Origin: Pseudomonas marginalis
GTDB lineage: Bacteria; Pseudomonadota; Gammaproteobacteria; Pseudomonadales; Pseudomonadaceae
Assembly: GCF_008692035.1 (NCBI RefSeq)
Contig: NZ_VTFG01000002.1
Coordinates: forward strand, 992,001 to 1,056,000
Reading direction: 5' to 3'
DNA length: 64,000 nucleotides
Below, piece by piece: positions 1 to 6,981 of the stretch. The notes below the pieces were generated by a model. The model was not told where the DNA came from, did not search any database, and was given only the letters and a program-made list of their open reading frames with translations. The position numbers and the translations under genes are program-made. Position 1 is the first letter of the stretch, and each line of letters starts with the position of its first letter.

Positions 1-140
1 ATCGCACGGCACTCACTTAAGCCAGGAAGGCGTGTCTCAGACTCGTAATTGCTCAGACGGCTCTGAGACCACCCCAAAGCCTCAGCCAATGCTGTTTGCT
101 TGATCCCTTTACCGCTTCGTAGGGTGGAAATTCTGTTCAT
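1..140 (-). CDS. Cro-like helix-turn-helix protein, partial
   Basis: Reading leftward from an ATG at 140, the frame stays open to the window edge for 46 codons. It starts MNRISTLRSGKGIKQTALAE and continues through ALGWSQSRLSNYES, a standard Cro/CI-type HTH. A GGGGA ribosome site lies about 8 bases before this ATG. An earlier in-frame ATG at 173 has no such site. The gene is divergent from the LexA-like repressor at 246, the usual cro/cI layout, so it is probably the first gene of the leftward phage transcription unit. The C-terminus is outside the window. Confidence 0.75.
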   Translation of the reverse strand, partial: MNRISTLRSGKGIKQTALAEALGWSQSRLSNYESETRLPGLSECRA

Positions 141-173
141 TGACCATTCCCCGCGTTGAACTGCGAGAGACAT

Positions 174-245
174 TAACAACGGTACGTTATTTTTGCAATA
201 CGTTAAGTTTTAAATCCTCTTAACGATTCGTGATATTTTTACTAT
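174..245. promoter_or_regulatory. Divergent promoter/operator region between Cro-like and repressor genes
   Basis: This AT-rich 72-base gap separates the two divergent regulators. It holds a perfect 7-base inverted repeat, CGTTAAG at 201-207 and CTTAACG at 219-225, plus a further ACGTTA half-like site at 184-189. These are good candidates for shared repressor/Cro operators. That role is inferred from position only. Confidence 0.55.
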
Positions 246-911
246 ATGGAAACTTTAGGTCAGCGCCTTGCGCGCTATAGAAACGAAGCTCAATACACCC
301 AGAAAAGCTTAGCCGCCGCGTGCGACTGGCAAAATGGCCAGGGGCGAATCGCCAACTATGAAAAGGATAAACGTGAGCCCAGCCTCGCCGATTTACGCAC
401 GCTTTCAGAAGCTCTAAATAAGCCTTTGATGCACATCATCGAAGGTGAAGATGGCTCGGCCGTAGGTGTTTCTCCAAGGATCGATGAGTACGCACTGATC
501 CCGCAGTACACCGCCCACGGGTCTGCAGGCAGCGGTCACTTAAACGACCACATAGAAGTTAAAGGCGGCTTGGTCTTCAGGCGCGACTGGCTCCAACGCA
601 TGGCCTTAAAAGAGCGCAACCTCCATGTGATCTACGCAAAAGGCCACAGCATGGAGCCGACCATATGCGACGAGGACGTGGTTCTCATCGATGACGTCCA
701 AATAACGCCTAGAGACCGGCGTATCTATGCAATGTTAAAGCCCGACGGCGAACTGATCATTAAGCGATTAGTGCAAAGCCTGACTGGTGGCTGGATCATA
801 CGCAGTGACAACGAGGATAAGAGGCAGTATCCCGACCAACCCGCCACCGACAGCGAGATAGGTCACTTGAGGATAATCGGACGTATCGTTTGGCATGGTG
901 GCGCCTTGTAG
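246..911 (+). CDS. Phage repressor, XRE HTH plus S24 LexA-like peptidase
   Basis: This 221-residue protein has an N-terminal XRE-type HTH (about residues 5-65) and a C-terminal S24 LexA/CI-type self-cleavage domain (about 85-215). The GHSMEPTI motif supplies the likely catalytic serine and the lysine in ELIIKRL is the likely base. In such repressors RecA filaments trigger self-cleavage after DNA damage, which induces the prophage. It resembles PrtR of the pyocin system, in keeping with the PrtN-like gene downstream. There is no clear ribosome site before the ATG at 246, so the message may be leaderless or weakly translated, as in some CI genes. Which promoters it represses is not shown. Confidence 0.88.
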   Translation: METLGQRLARYRNEAQYTQKSLAAACDWQNGQGRIANYEKDKREPSLADLRTLSEALNKPLMHIIEGEDGSAVGVSPRIDEYALIPQYTAHGSAGSGHLNDHIEVKGGLVFRRDWLQRMALKERNLHVIYAKGHSMEPTICDEDVVLIDDVQITPRDRRIYAMLKPDGELIIKRLVQSLTGGWIIRSDNEDKRQYPDQPATDSEIGHLRIIGRIVWHGGAL

Positions 912-959
912 CATTGGTAGCCATTCCCCAGCACCTTCAAATCAGTTAGGTATCACCTA

Positions 960-988
960 CCCACCTCCTTTCAGCCGCAGGAGGTGGG
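960..988. repeat. Hairpin after the repressor gene
   Basis: CCCACCTCCT at 960-969 and AGGAGGTGGG at 979-988 form a perfect 10-base stem with a 9-base loop. There is no following T-run, so this is either a weak terminator or an mRNA-stabilising structure at the end of the repressor transcript. The rest of 912-1278 holds no gene that I can support. Confidence 0.45.
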
Positions 989-1214
989 CAATTGTGCTCC
1001 TCTTGTGGCCCCTTCCAAAAACTCAGCAAACCATTTGATTATGTCTCCGGGTATCTCACCCGGAATGAAGCTCGCAAAACCCTTCATATACGGCAACGCC
1101 CCACACATAGTTAAAAAGCAATGGATTCAATAGGTTGCTCTCGAAAGCGCACCACTCTTAAACATCGAGCTGACCTCAAATGCAAAAAAAATATCTCAAA
1201 AATAACAAATCGTG

Positions 1215-1243
1215 TTGATTGATAAAATTCAATATGTGATATT
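1215..1243 (+). promoter_or_regulatory. Probable promoter of the phage early operon
   Basis: TTGATT at 1215-1220 and GATATT at 1238-1243 are separated by 17 bases within an AT-rich stretch. They lie about 35 bases before the first small gene of the rightward operon. This is a motif match only. Confidence 0.5.
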
Positions 1244-1278
1244 CGCTTCACTCTCCCACCACAGAGTGAGGCACCACC

Positions 1279-1458
1279 ATGCACACCACAGCGACCGTAC
1301 ACGTGCACCCCGCGTGCGCGAGCAACCCAAAACTGATTGAGCAGCTGCAAGCCAGCACCGGCTGCATAGTTATCCTTCACAACAAAAAACCCAAGCTCGC
1401 CGCAAAAAGCCAGCAGCCTGCCCCCTTCGATCCTGACGATGGAGGACGTGCAGCATGA
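1279..1458 (+). CDS. Small phage protein, unknown function
   Basis: This is a 59-residue reading frame with a good ribosome site (GTGAGG, 8 bases before the ATG). Its TGA stop overlaps the next gene's ATG as ATGA at 1455-1458, which indicates translational coupling. The sequence begins MHTTATVHVHPACASN and contains KLIEQLQASTGCIVILHNKK, with a lysine-rich tail. No family is assigned. Its position as first gene of the early operon and its coupling argue that it is real despite its length. Confidence 0.65.
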   Translation: MHTTATVHVHPACASNPKLIEQLQASTGCIVILHNKKPKLAAKSQQPAPFDPDDGGRAA

Positions 1459-2015
1459 GCAGACTATCTCTCAACGCCGCCGCCTACATTCGCCTCCAGG
1501 CTCAGGTGCACCTCAGCGGCACGTTCAATCACACCCTGCACACGCTTGATGATCGCCATTCCGTACCGGCCCAGGTCGAGATCGAGCAATGCACTGCTGG
1601 CATCACGGTAATGGTGCGCATCTGCGGAACGCGCAATACCTCAGTCACCCTCGATAAGCACCGCAAAAACAACGCCACGCGCGTAGCGAGCTTTATCGAA
1701 GGTATCGCCAATGGCCGCAGCCCCTCCGGTGTGCCCGACGTAGATGAGCATGAAGCGGTCAGCGATATAGAAGCCACCCTACGTCTGGCAATCCGACGTG
1801 GGCGCGGCACTTACCATCTGATCGCTGACGAACTGGATCCCTCTGTACAGATCCAGCGCAACCCACGCGGAGGCTATATCGCCAAGCTCGAACTCGACGA
1901 CGCTGGCTGCGTGCTCACTCTGCCCACCGACAACCAGCGCGCCTACGCAATCCTGGCTGAAAACCTTAATCAATTCCTGCAGGGCTACCGCAATAGCCTC
2001 GCAGCCGCCGCGTGA
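1455..2015 (+). CDS. Conserved-looking phage protein, unknown function
   Basis: The 186-residue product has no signal peptide or membrane segment. It is mixed alpha/beta by eye, with a charged middle section (residues about 80-115) and a C-terminal helix that ends in alanines. It is coupled to the 59-residue gene before it and followed 9 bases later by the KilAC-like gene. I do not recognise the family. Its place suggests an early phage function in DNA metabolism or takeover, but this is only inferred from context. Confidence 0.65.
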   Translation: MSRLSLNAAAYIRLQAQVHLSGTFNHTLHTLDDRHSVPAQVEIEQCTAGITVMVRICGTRNTSVTLDKHRKNNATRVASFIEGIANGRSPSGVPDVDEHEAVSDIEATLRLAIRRGRGTYHLIADELDPSVQIQRNPRGGYIAKLELDDAGCVLTLPTDNQRAYAILAENLNQFLQGYRNSLAAAA

Positions 2016-2024
2016 GGTGCCGCC

Positions 2025-2315
2025 ATGAGCTTATCCCTCAAACGCGTAGCCGAACGCCTTGGTTTGGGTCACCGCGAGCTGATGAAACGCATGCGCGACA
2101 AAGGCTTGCTGGATCAACACAACCTGCCAACCAACCCTGCCGCTACCAAAGACTTTTTGGTCACCCGTGAGAGTCGCTGGTTTCACGAGAAGTATGGCAT
2201 GCAATACAAGCGCACCACGCGCGTGACGGACATTGGCATTTCCTGGCTGGCCAGGCAGATCGGTATTGAACGCCCAGCCCCACCCGCCGTGCCTGACCCG
2301 CGAGAAGTCGCGTAA
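2025..2315 (+). CDS. KilAC/antirepressor-like DNA-binding protein
   Basis: The 96-residue product begins MSLSLKRVAERLGLGHRELM and continues KRMRDKGLLDQHN. This is the winged-helix-like pattern seen in the KilAC domain at the C-terminus of many phage antirepressors. A WFHEKYG segment and a basic stretch (KRTTRVTDIG) follow, as in that domain. It is a stand-alone version without the Bro/ANT N-terminal domain. It is probably a DNA-binding regulator of the early operon. The stop codon overlaps the next ATG by one base (TAATG). The assignment is by motif resemblance and is moderately sure. Confidence 0.6.
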   Translation: MSLSLKRVAERLGLGHRELMKRMRDKGLLDQHNLPTNPAATKDFLVTRESRWFHEKYGMQYKRTTRVTDIGISWLARQIGIERPAPPAVPDPREVA

Positions 2316-2500
2316 TGAGGCAGCCTGAAGCATGGCCGCGCGAGTACGCCCGCCAGATCGTTGCCATGCGCACACGCGAGGAGCGCAATGCCGCGCTTCT
2401 CGAAGTGCCAGAGCACCTACGCGAGCTGACGAAAAAACACTGCCTTATTGCCTGGAATCATCCTAAGAGGAAGAGAAGCCATGGACCACAAACTGATTGA
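2315..2500 (+). CDS. Small basic phage protein, unknown function
   Basis: The 61-residue, strongly charged product (MRQPEAWPREYARQIVAMRT at the start, KHPKRKR-like basic end) overlaps the preceding stop by one base. Its 3' end overlaps the next gene's start, which has its own ribosome site at 2468-2474. Short helical proteins of this kind are common in Pseudomonas phage early operons. No function can be read from the sequence. Confidence 0.55.
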   Translation: MRQPEAWPREYARQIVAMRTREERNAALLEVPEHLRELTKKHCLIAWNHPKRKRSHGPQTD

Positions 2501-2915
2501 TCAAGCGCTGAACCAGTTGCTTTCTACAAAGGCCGTCGAGCGAACTCCAGAGCAGATCCAAGGTTTCGCTCATTTGGTTTGCAGTGCTGCCGGGGTAACG
2601 GCTGATGCGCCCACATCAACGCTGTCCAGCCTGCCAGAACTGCATGCAGCTGTACTGCTACTCGCAAACCAATTGGATGTTATCTCCCTAAATCCAAATA
2701 GCTCCGTTACCACGGAGTTCCGTCTTTGTAATCGCGCAATACCAAGAGTTGCTGCCTTTATCCACAACCCTCATGGGTTTGACAACGGCAAGACCATCCT
2801 TTCGGGGTACGGCAACTCCCCAGCGGAAGTGCTGCGCTCCCTCCGAGACAACGCCTATGACCTTTGCAAGCTGGGGGCCGACGCCTATGACCTTTCCAGC
2901 CTGGAGGCCAAATGA
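2481..2915 (+). CDS. Phage protein, unknown function, with C-terminal tandem repeat
   Basis: I place the start at the ATG at 2481 because AGAGGAAGAG lies just before it. An upstream ATG at 2448 has no ribosome site. The product is 144 residues, mostly helical by eye. Its end contains a short duplication, NAYDLCKLGA followed by DAYDLSSLEA, which reflects a near-perfect 30-base direct repeat at about 2849-2908. The stop overlaps the next gene's ATG by four bases. No family is recognised. Confidence 0.6.
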   Translation: MDHKLIDQALNQLLSTKAVERTPEQIQGFAHLVCSAAGVTADAPTSTLSSLPELHAAVLLLANQLDVISLNPNSSVTTEFRLCNRAIPRVAAFIHNPHGFDNGKTILSGYGNSPAEVLRSLRDNAYDLCKLGADAYDLSSLEAK

Positions 2916-3235
2916 TTCCCAACGTCGGCCAGCAACCAATCCGGCTGTTGCCCGCACCAGATCCGTCCACCATCGAGATGCTGCACCACATCTTCGGCGA
3001 TGTGCTTATCCCCCTGGAAAAGGTCCACGCGCACTACTTCAAAAACATCAACGAGAAGACGTTCACCGAGGCAATCAACAGCGGACGGATTCAGTTGCCG
3101 GTGACCACCTTGGACCTCAGCGGTAAAGCGCTGCGTTATGCACACATCAGGCACGTCGCGGCGCTGATCGATATTCGTGCTTACCAGGCGGACCAGGCCA
3201 TGCCGAGACCTCATAGCGATTCGGAGGAAAACTGA
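2912..3235 (+). CDS. PrtN-family (pyocin activator) protein
   Basis: The 107-residue protein matches the short pyocin activator PrtN pattern. The core runs VLIPLEKVHAHYF, then KTFTEAINSGRIQLPV, then a basic AHIRHVAALIDIRAYQ helix. In P. aeruginosa PrtN activates pyocin genes and is itself repressed by PrtR. Here the gene sits inside the early operon, under probable control of the S24 repressor at 246. The first 20 or so residues (to about DPSTIEML) are an extension over the minimal family. Whether it activates late genes of this prophage or another locus cannot be told. Confidence 0.75.
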   Translation: MIPNVGQQPIRLLPAPDPSTIEMLHHIFGDVLIPLEKVHAHYFKNINEKTFTEAINSGRIQLPVTTLDLSGKALRYAHIRHVAALIDIRAYQADQAMPRPHSDSEEN

Positions 3236-3236
3236 C

Positions 3237-3434
3237 ATGTCACTTCAAGACTTTTGCCGGCACTGCCGGGCACAGTTATCGGCGGACGGAACACCCGACC
3301 GACTTTGCGGGCACTGCAGCTATCTCGCCGCCGACTACCGCCTATACGACGATCTGCGCGAGGAAGGCTACATGCCGTACCAAGCCAAGCTGATGTGTGG
3401 CCTGGCCGATCCACCAGATCCTGATCACGAATAA
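3237..3434 (+). CDS. Small zinc-ribbon-like phage protein
   Basis: The ATG at 3237 follows a GGAGG ribosome site and lies one base after the preceding stop. The 65-residue product has two paired cysteine motifs, CRHC at residues 7-10 and CGHC at about 23-26, spaced as in a zinc ribbon. The acidic tail ends PPDPDHE. Small zinc-ribbon proteins are common in phage early regions. The partner is unknown. Confidence 0.6.
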   Translation: MSLQDFCRHCRAQLSADGTPDRLCGHCSYLAADYRLYDDLREEGYMPYQAKLMCGLADPPDPDHE

Positions 3435-3491
3435 ACCCGTTTCAACACTGCTGCCACCACCAGCTTAAGTGACACCACAGGAGCACACCAC

Positions 3492-3890
3492 ATGACATTC
3501 TTTGAAGTTTTCGCACTGGTCACCTTCGTAATCGCACTCGCCATTTTGTATTGGGTCGGGTATCGGGGCGGATTGAAGGATGGCTGGGCTGACGGTTATG
3601 ACGATGGCCACACTAATGGCTACATTGAGGGCATTGAGGAGGGCGAGTCGTCGAGTGCTACCGCTCTCGAAAAGGCCACGCGCCGATGCGAACGCCTGGA
3701 ACTGATTTTGATCAGGGAACCCCAGGACCGACAGATCCTTCTGGCCATCGCGGGAAAACTCAAACTCGCCGCCGACTTCTTTCAAGCGATCAAATCGGAA
3801 GGCCACGCAACTCAAGCACTCATTCTGCGCGACCACGCTTTGAGCATGGCCGCCGAGTTGGATTCCTTCTATCAGGAGGATGCAGCATGA
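3492..3890 (+). CDS. Small inner-membrane phage protein
   Basis: The 132-residue protein begins with one clear membrane segment (FEVFALVTFVIALAILYWVG, about residues 4-23). A glycine-rich stretch follows with G-x3-G spacing (GYRGGLKDGWADGYDDG and on to about residue 55), then a helical cytoplasmic domain. The start is supported by an AGGAGCA site before the ATG. The stop overlaps the next ATG as ATGA. A role in the membrane, such as exclusion or a replication anchor, is possible but not shown. Confidence 0.55.
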   Translation: MTFFEVFALVTFVIALAILYWVGYRGGLKDGWADGYDDGHTNGYIEGIEEGESSSATALEKATRRCERLELILIREPQDRQILLAIAGKLKLAADFFQAIKSEGHATQALILRDHALSMAAELDSFYQEDAA

Positions 3891-4108
3891 GTCGCGCTAT
3901 CCCAATGTTGCGTCTGACGCCCCAGGCCGCTGGAACACTGCAACAGCAGTACACCAAGGCTATGAAGGAACTGAACGCAATGAGTCGCCATAACAAAGAG
4001 TTCGACCGGCAACTGAAAGCGCTGATCGGTTACGACGCTCTCCGCGAATTGCATAAGGCAGCTGACAACGCCCTGCTGCTGGCTGATCTCGTGAAGGAGG
4101 CCGCATGA
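3887..4108 (+). CDS. Small helical phage protein
   Basis: The ATG at 3887 has AGGAGG about 8 bases upstream and overlaps the previous stop. The 73-residue product is predicted almost wholly helical, with heptad-like runs (LQQQYTKAMKELNAMSRHNK, then ELHKAADNALLLADLV), so a short coiled coil is likely. The stop overlaps the next gene. No family is recognised. Confidence 0.55.
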   Translation: MSRAIPMLRLTPQAAGTLQQQYTKAMKELNAMSRHNKEFDRQLKALIGYDALRELHKAADNALLLADLVKEAA

Positions 4109-4647
4109 ACTGGATCCTCACCCACACCGGCAAGCATTTTGACCTGTTCGAACCTGACGCCGACATGATCGACCCACGGGATATTTCCCACTCACTGGCA
4201 CACCTCTGCCGCTTCAACGGTCACACCCGCGAGTTCTACAGCGTGGCGCAACACAGCTGCATCGTCGCCGAGCTGGTGCCGGAAGAACACAAGCTCGCGG
4301 CCTTACTCCACGACGCGCCAGAGGCGTACCTGGGCGACATGACCAAGCCACTTAAACAGTGGGTACATGCATACCAGGACTTTGAAGACTGGGTATGGCA
4401 ACGCGTGTGCCAGCGCTTCGACATTGCTGCAGAACTTCCTGCATGCGTTCACCAGGCCGACTTGATTGCGCTGGCCACCGAACGCCGCGACCTCATGCCA
4501 ACCGATCCGGCTATCTGGGATTGTTTGGTCGGCATACAACCTATGGCCGAAATCATCCGTCCATGGCCTGCCGCAGAAGCCCGACTCACCTACCACCAGC
4601 GCCTGATGGACCAACTCGCTGTCGAACATCGGAGGAAAGCGGCATGA
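4105..4647 (+). CDS. HD-domain phosphohydrolase (YfbR-like nucleotidase)
   Basis: The 180-residue protein has the HD-fold metal ligands in order: His in SVAQHSCIV (about residue 50), the HD pair in LLHDAPEAYLGD (about 69), and a later Asp in HQADLIALATERRD (about 132). The closest family is the YfbR-type 5'-deoxynucleotidase group, which dephosphorylates nucleoside monophosphates. In a phage it would adjust the nucleotide pool. It is coupled by ATGA overlaps on both sides, so it belongs to the early operon. The exact substrate is inferred from the family. Confidence 0.75.
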   Translation: MNWILTHTGKHFDLFEPDADMIDPRDISHSLAHLCRFNGHTREFYSVAQHSCIVAELVPEEHKLAALLHDAPEAYLGDMTKPLKQWVHAYQDFEDWVWQRVCQRFDIAAELPACVHQADLIALATERRDLMPTDPAIWDCLVGIQPMAEIIRPWPAAEARLTYHQRLMDQLAVEHRRKAA

Positions 4648-4889
4648 AGAACCATCAGGAAAACACCAGCGCCCTGCCCGCTTTGCTCCGCAGCACCAGT
4701 GGTGTCGACACGCCAGAAACAAACAGTCTCTGCTGCGCAGCAGCAGGCTTTATTGCTCCTTCAAGCGCCACTGCCGAGGCACGTATACCCCACGAAAAGC
4801 TGCGCGGGGCAGCGGTCAATGATGCAATGCTAACCGCTCCAGAACGCCCGCTCGCGCAGCCTGCCGAAGGGGGTAAAGCAGTTTTTGCA
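4644..4889 (+). pseudogene. Probable 5' remnant of a phage early gene
   Basis: An ATG at 4644 overlaps the HD gene's stop (ATGA) and has a strong GGAGGAAAG ribosome site, so a coupled gene evidently begins here (MKNHQENTSALPALLR and on). The frame stays open to 5573. Beyond about 4890 it is exactly antisense to the leftward gene at 4890-5441 and shows no protein-like pattern. The simplest reading is that a leftward cargo gene replaced the 3' part of this phage gene. The end given is where the antisense overlap begins, not a stop codon. An intact long gene is possible but less likely. Confidence 0.4.
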
Positions 4890-5441
4890 TCAAGCATCTG
4901 TGTCGCCAACAAGCCCGTGCTGCTCACAAAAGTCGTCAAGAAATCCATGAACCACGCTCAGCACATGAGCCACTGGAACAGTACCCACACCATTGGAAAT
5001 CATGAGTACCGCGGCATCAGCGCTGAGGGCATCACCTGCTCGCATGATTCCGACCTCTGCGGGCATAGTGGTAAACCAAACAGAGGCCGGCTTGATGGTG
5101 TCATCTGGATATCGATCTGCTGCGTAGTGCTTGAAGGAGTTCGCTATTTCACGACAGGTACTGAGGCTCGGGCAAAGCGCTCTCAGATGCATCTGAAAAT
5201 TCGTTTTGGTCGGTTGACCTCCCCTCTGCCCCTTGCCCCAGATTTCACGCTGGGACTCGGATCCACAGTGCCAAATCCACTCGCAAATGTGGAAAGCCGT
5301 GAGAGCACCGTTAATTGCAAAGTAGCTCGAAGTAGCGAGTCTATCCGTAGCCTTGGAAATGTGACTGCGCTGCAGCTGGCCTACCTCCCAGCCCAACTTC
5401 AACAACATGTCGTTGATACTTTTCACCTGAAACGTATGCAC
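4890..5441 (-). CDS. Leftward cargo gene in the prophage, unknown function
   Basis: This gene opposes all its neighbours. The product (183 residues from a GTG at 5441, which has AGGGGG about 8 bases upstream) looks like a real soluble protein. It has well-spaced hydrophobic and tryptophan residues, and motifs such as FHICEWIW and CREIANSFKHY resemble a family of uncharacterised proteins. In-frame alternative starts (ATG further up, TTG at 5513) would add up to 24 residues. Its orientation and low gene density around it mark it as a moron-type insertion in the early operon. Such genes often serve lysogen fitness or phage exclusion. That is inference. Confidence 0.6.
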   Translation of the reverse strand: MHTFQVKSINDMLLKLGWEVGQLQRSHISKATDRLATSSYFAINGALTAFHICEWIWHCGSESQREIWGKGQRGGQPTKTNFQMHLRALCPSLSTCREIANSFKHYAADRYPDDTIKPASVWFTTMPAEVGIMRAGDALSADAAVLMISNGVGTVPVAHVLSVVHGFLDDFCEQHGLVGDTDA

Positions 5442-5569
5442 CGATCTACCCCCTCTTATCCCCGTATTAAGCATTGCGCCCCTACTCACCGACGAGGGGC
5501 TCGGCTTAACCAATGCCCACCGTCAATCCATTCAATGTCGCACGACCGCAGCTTGTGGAGGCGAAAAAT

Positions 5570-5767
5570 ATGAGTTTCCCAAACTGGGTAATGATCAGCC
5601 GCGCCTCCGAACTCACCGGCTATAGCGAAGACGCTATCCGCCACAAAGTGAAGAACGGCACCTGGGCCCAAGGTCGTGTCTGGCGCAAGACTCCGGACGG
5701 CCGCATTGCAATCAACATGACGGAGTACGACAAGTGGGCCGAGAGCGCACCTCAGGAAGCGGCCTAG
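5570..5767 (+). CDS. Excisionase-like DNA-binding protein
   Basis: The ATG at 5570 follows a GGAGG site. The 65-residue product begins MSFPNWVMISRASELTGYSE and continues DAIRHKVKNGTWAQGRVWRK, then a beta-hairpin wing (TPDGRIAINMTEYDKW). This is the winged-helix pattern of excisionases found directly upstream of integrases carrying a DUF3596-type arm-binding domain. It overlaps the integrase start. It would bind near att and direct excision rather than integration. Confidence 0.8.
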   Translation: MSFPNWVMISRASELTGYSEDAIRHKVKNGTWAQGRVWRKTPDGRIAINMTEYDKWAESAPQEAA

Positions 5768-6981
5768 AAACCGAGCTGGCAAAGCACAAGGGGATTGAGA
5801 TACACGGCGGCAACCTGCGAATCGTGTTCATGTGGCGGCGTATACGCTGCCGCGAATCCCTCGGCCTTCCTATCACCAAAGCCAACATCAAACACGCCGC
5901 CCTGTTAAGGGCGGCGATTCTTCACGAGATCAAAACCGGCCATTTCGACTATGGCCGGCACTTTCCCAACTCGAAGCACGCGACCAACTACAGCAGTGCC
6001 AAAGACGTAAGGCTCGGCGCGCTGCTGGAGAGATACAAGCCGCTGAAGGCGGTGGACATCACCCCGATGACGGAGGAGAAGTACGGCTACGCCTTGGACA
6101 TCTGCACTGCCTTGGTCGGAATAGATCGTCTCGTCGGCGTTTTACTGCCCGAAGACATCCAGTTACTGAGGACGCTGCTGATTGCAGGTCGAGCACCGTC
6201 AACCGTCAATCACTACTTGGCGACGTTCGCCGGCTTCTTGGACTGGTGCGAGAGCAATGGATATTGCCGTACAGGATTATCAGAAGCGTGTAATAGGTTC
6301 GCAATGCAGGGCCAAGAGCCGGATCCGCTTACTCGTGACGAATTCCAGTTGGTGGTCGAAAAAGGATGCCTTCACCCCCAAGACTCTGCGGCGATCACTT
6401 TGGCAGTGTATACCGGGCTTCGACCAGGTGAGCTATGTGCACTGGCCGTTGAAGATATCGACTTGGGCGCGGGGCAGATCAACATCACCCGCGCCATTAC
6501 AGCCAACGGCACGTTCAAGGTTCCCAAAACAGGCAAGCCGCGCTCAGTCTTATTAATGCCGCCAGCGGTCGAAGCCTGCAGGGTATTGATGGCGCTAGTT
6601 GCGGATCACCCTGCACGCTCCATTCAGGTATTCCAGAACAGGCACGAGAGCCGCCAGGAAAAGGTCACCCCACTGCTCTCGCCCACCACCCAAGCGCGCA
6701 AGAAGATCATCAACTTCTGGTATGTGCCAACGGCTTGGAACACCAAATGGGCCGCAATTCAGAAGCGCTCAGGTATCCGCCCGCGTCGACCGTATCAAAC
6801 CCGTCACACCTACGCATGCTGGTGCCTGACTGCTCGTGGCAATCTTGCATTCATCGCAAAACAGATGGGACATAAAGACTTTACTATGTTAGTTGAAGTT
6901 TATGCCAAATGGATGGATGACGAATCACCAACAGAGATTCAGCGCATATGGAACGCACTGGACACTAGGCGGCCACACTAG
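5734..6981 (+). CDS. Phage integrase, tyrosine recombinase
   Basis: The 415-residue protein starts at a GTG at 5734 with GGAG about 8 bases upstream, inside the end of the excisionase gene. The N-terminal 85 residues form an arm-type DNA-binding region (DUF3596-like). A SAM-like core-binding domain follows (about 100-195), then the catalytic domain. Catalytic residues seen are Arg in TGLRPGEL, Lys in FKVPKTGK, Arg and His in QTRHTYA, His in MGHKDF, and the Tyr nucleophile in VEVYAKW. The usual first His of the HxxR box is Tyr here, as in several phage integrases. The 3' end overlaps the convergent MBL gene by 17 bases. Confidence 0.92.
   Translation: MGRERTSGSGLETELAKHKGIEIHGGNLRIVFMWRRIRCRESLGLPITKANIKHAALLRAAILHEIKTGHFDYGRHFPNSKHATNYSSAKDVRLGALLERYKPLKAVDITPMTEEKYGYALDICTALVGIDRLVGVLLPEDIQLLRTLLIAGRAPSTVNHYLATFAGFLDWCESNGYCRTGLSEACNRFAMQGQEPDPLTRDEFQLVVEKGCLHPQDSAAITLAVYTGLRPGELCALAVEDIDLGAGQINITRAITANGTFKVPKTGKPRSVLLMPPAVEACRVLMALVADHPARSIQVFQNRHESRQEKVTPLLSPTTQARKKIINFWYVPTAWNTKWAAIQKRSGIRPRRPYQTRHTYACWCLTARGNLAFIAKQMGHKDFTMLVEVYAKWMDDESPTEIQRIWNALDTRRPH

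Larger units (their letters stand above)
1..6981. mobile_element. Right end of a prophage (regulatory, early and integration genes)
   Basis: A Cro-like gene, a divergent S24-type repressor, a chain of short overlapping early genes, an excisionase and a tyrosine integrase occupy this stretch in the order usual for a temperate phage immunity and integration end. The element runs out of the left edge, so lysis and structural genes are not visible. It sits on the upstream side of mutS, a known insertion hotspot for prophages and phage-tail bacteriocins in fluorescent pseudomonads. The right attachment site is not identified. It lies either just after int or beyond the three-gene cassette that ends near 9.3 kb. 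Confidence 0.85.

Noticed and set aside
1111..1380. 89-codon leftward frame near the start of the phage early operon
   Set aside because: It is antisense to the coupled 59-residue gene and its promoter, and has a poor protein-like pattern.
4890..5573. Full-length rightward gene 4644-5573
   Set aside because: Its distal two thirds are antisense to a more protein-like leftward gene and show no domain, so it is treated as a remnant.
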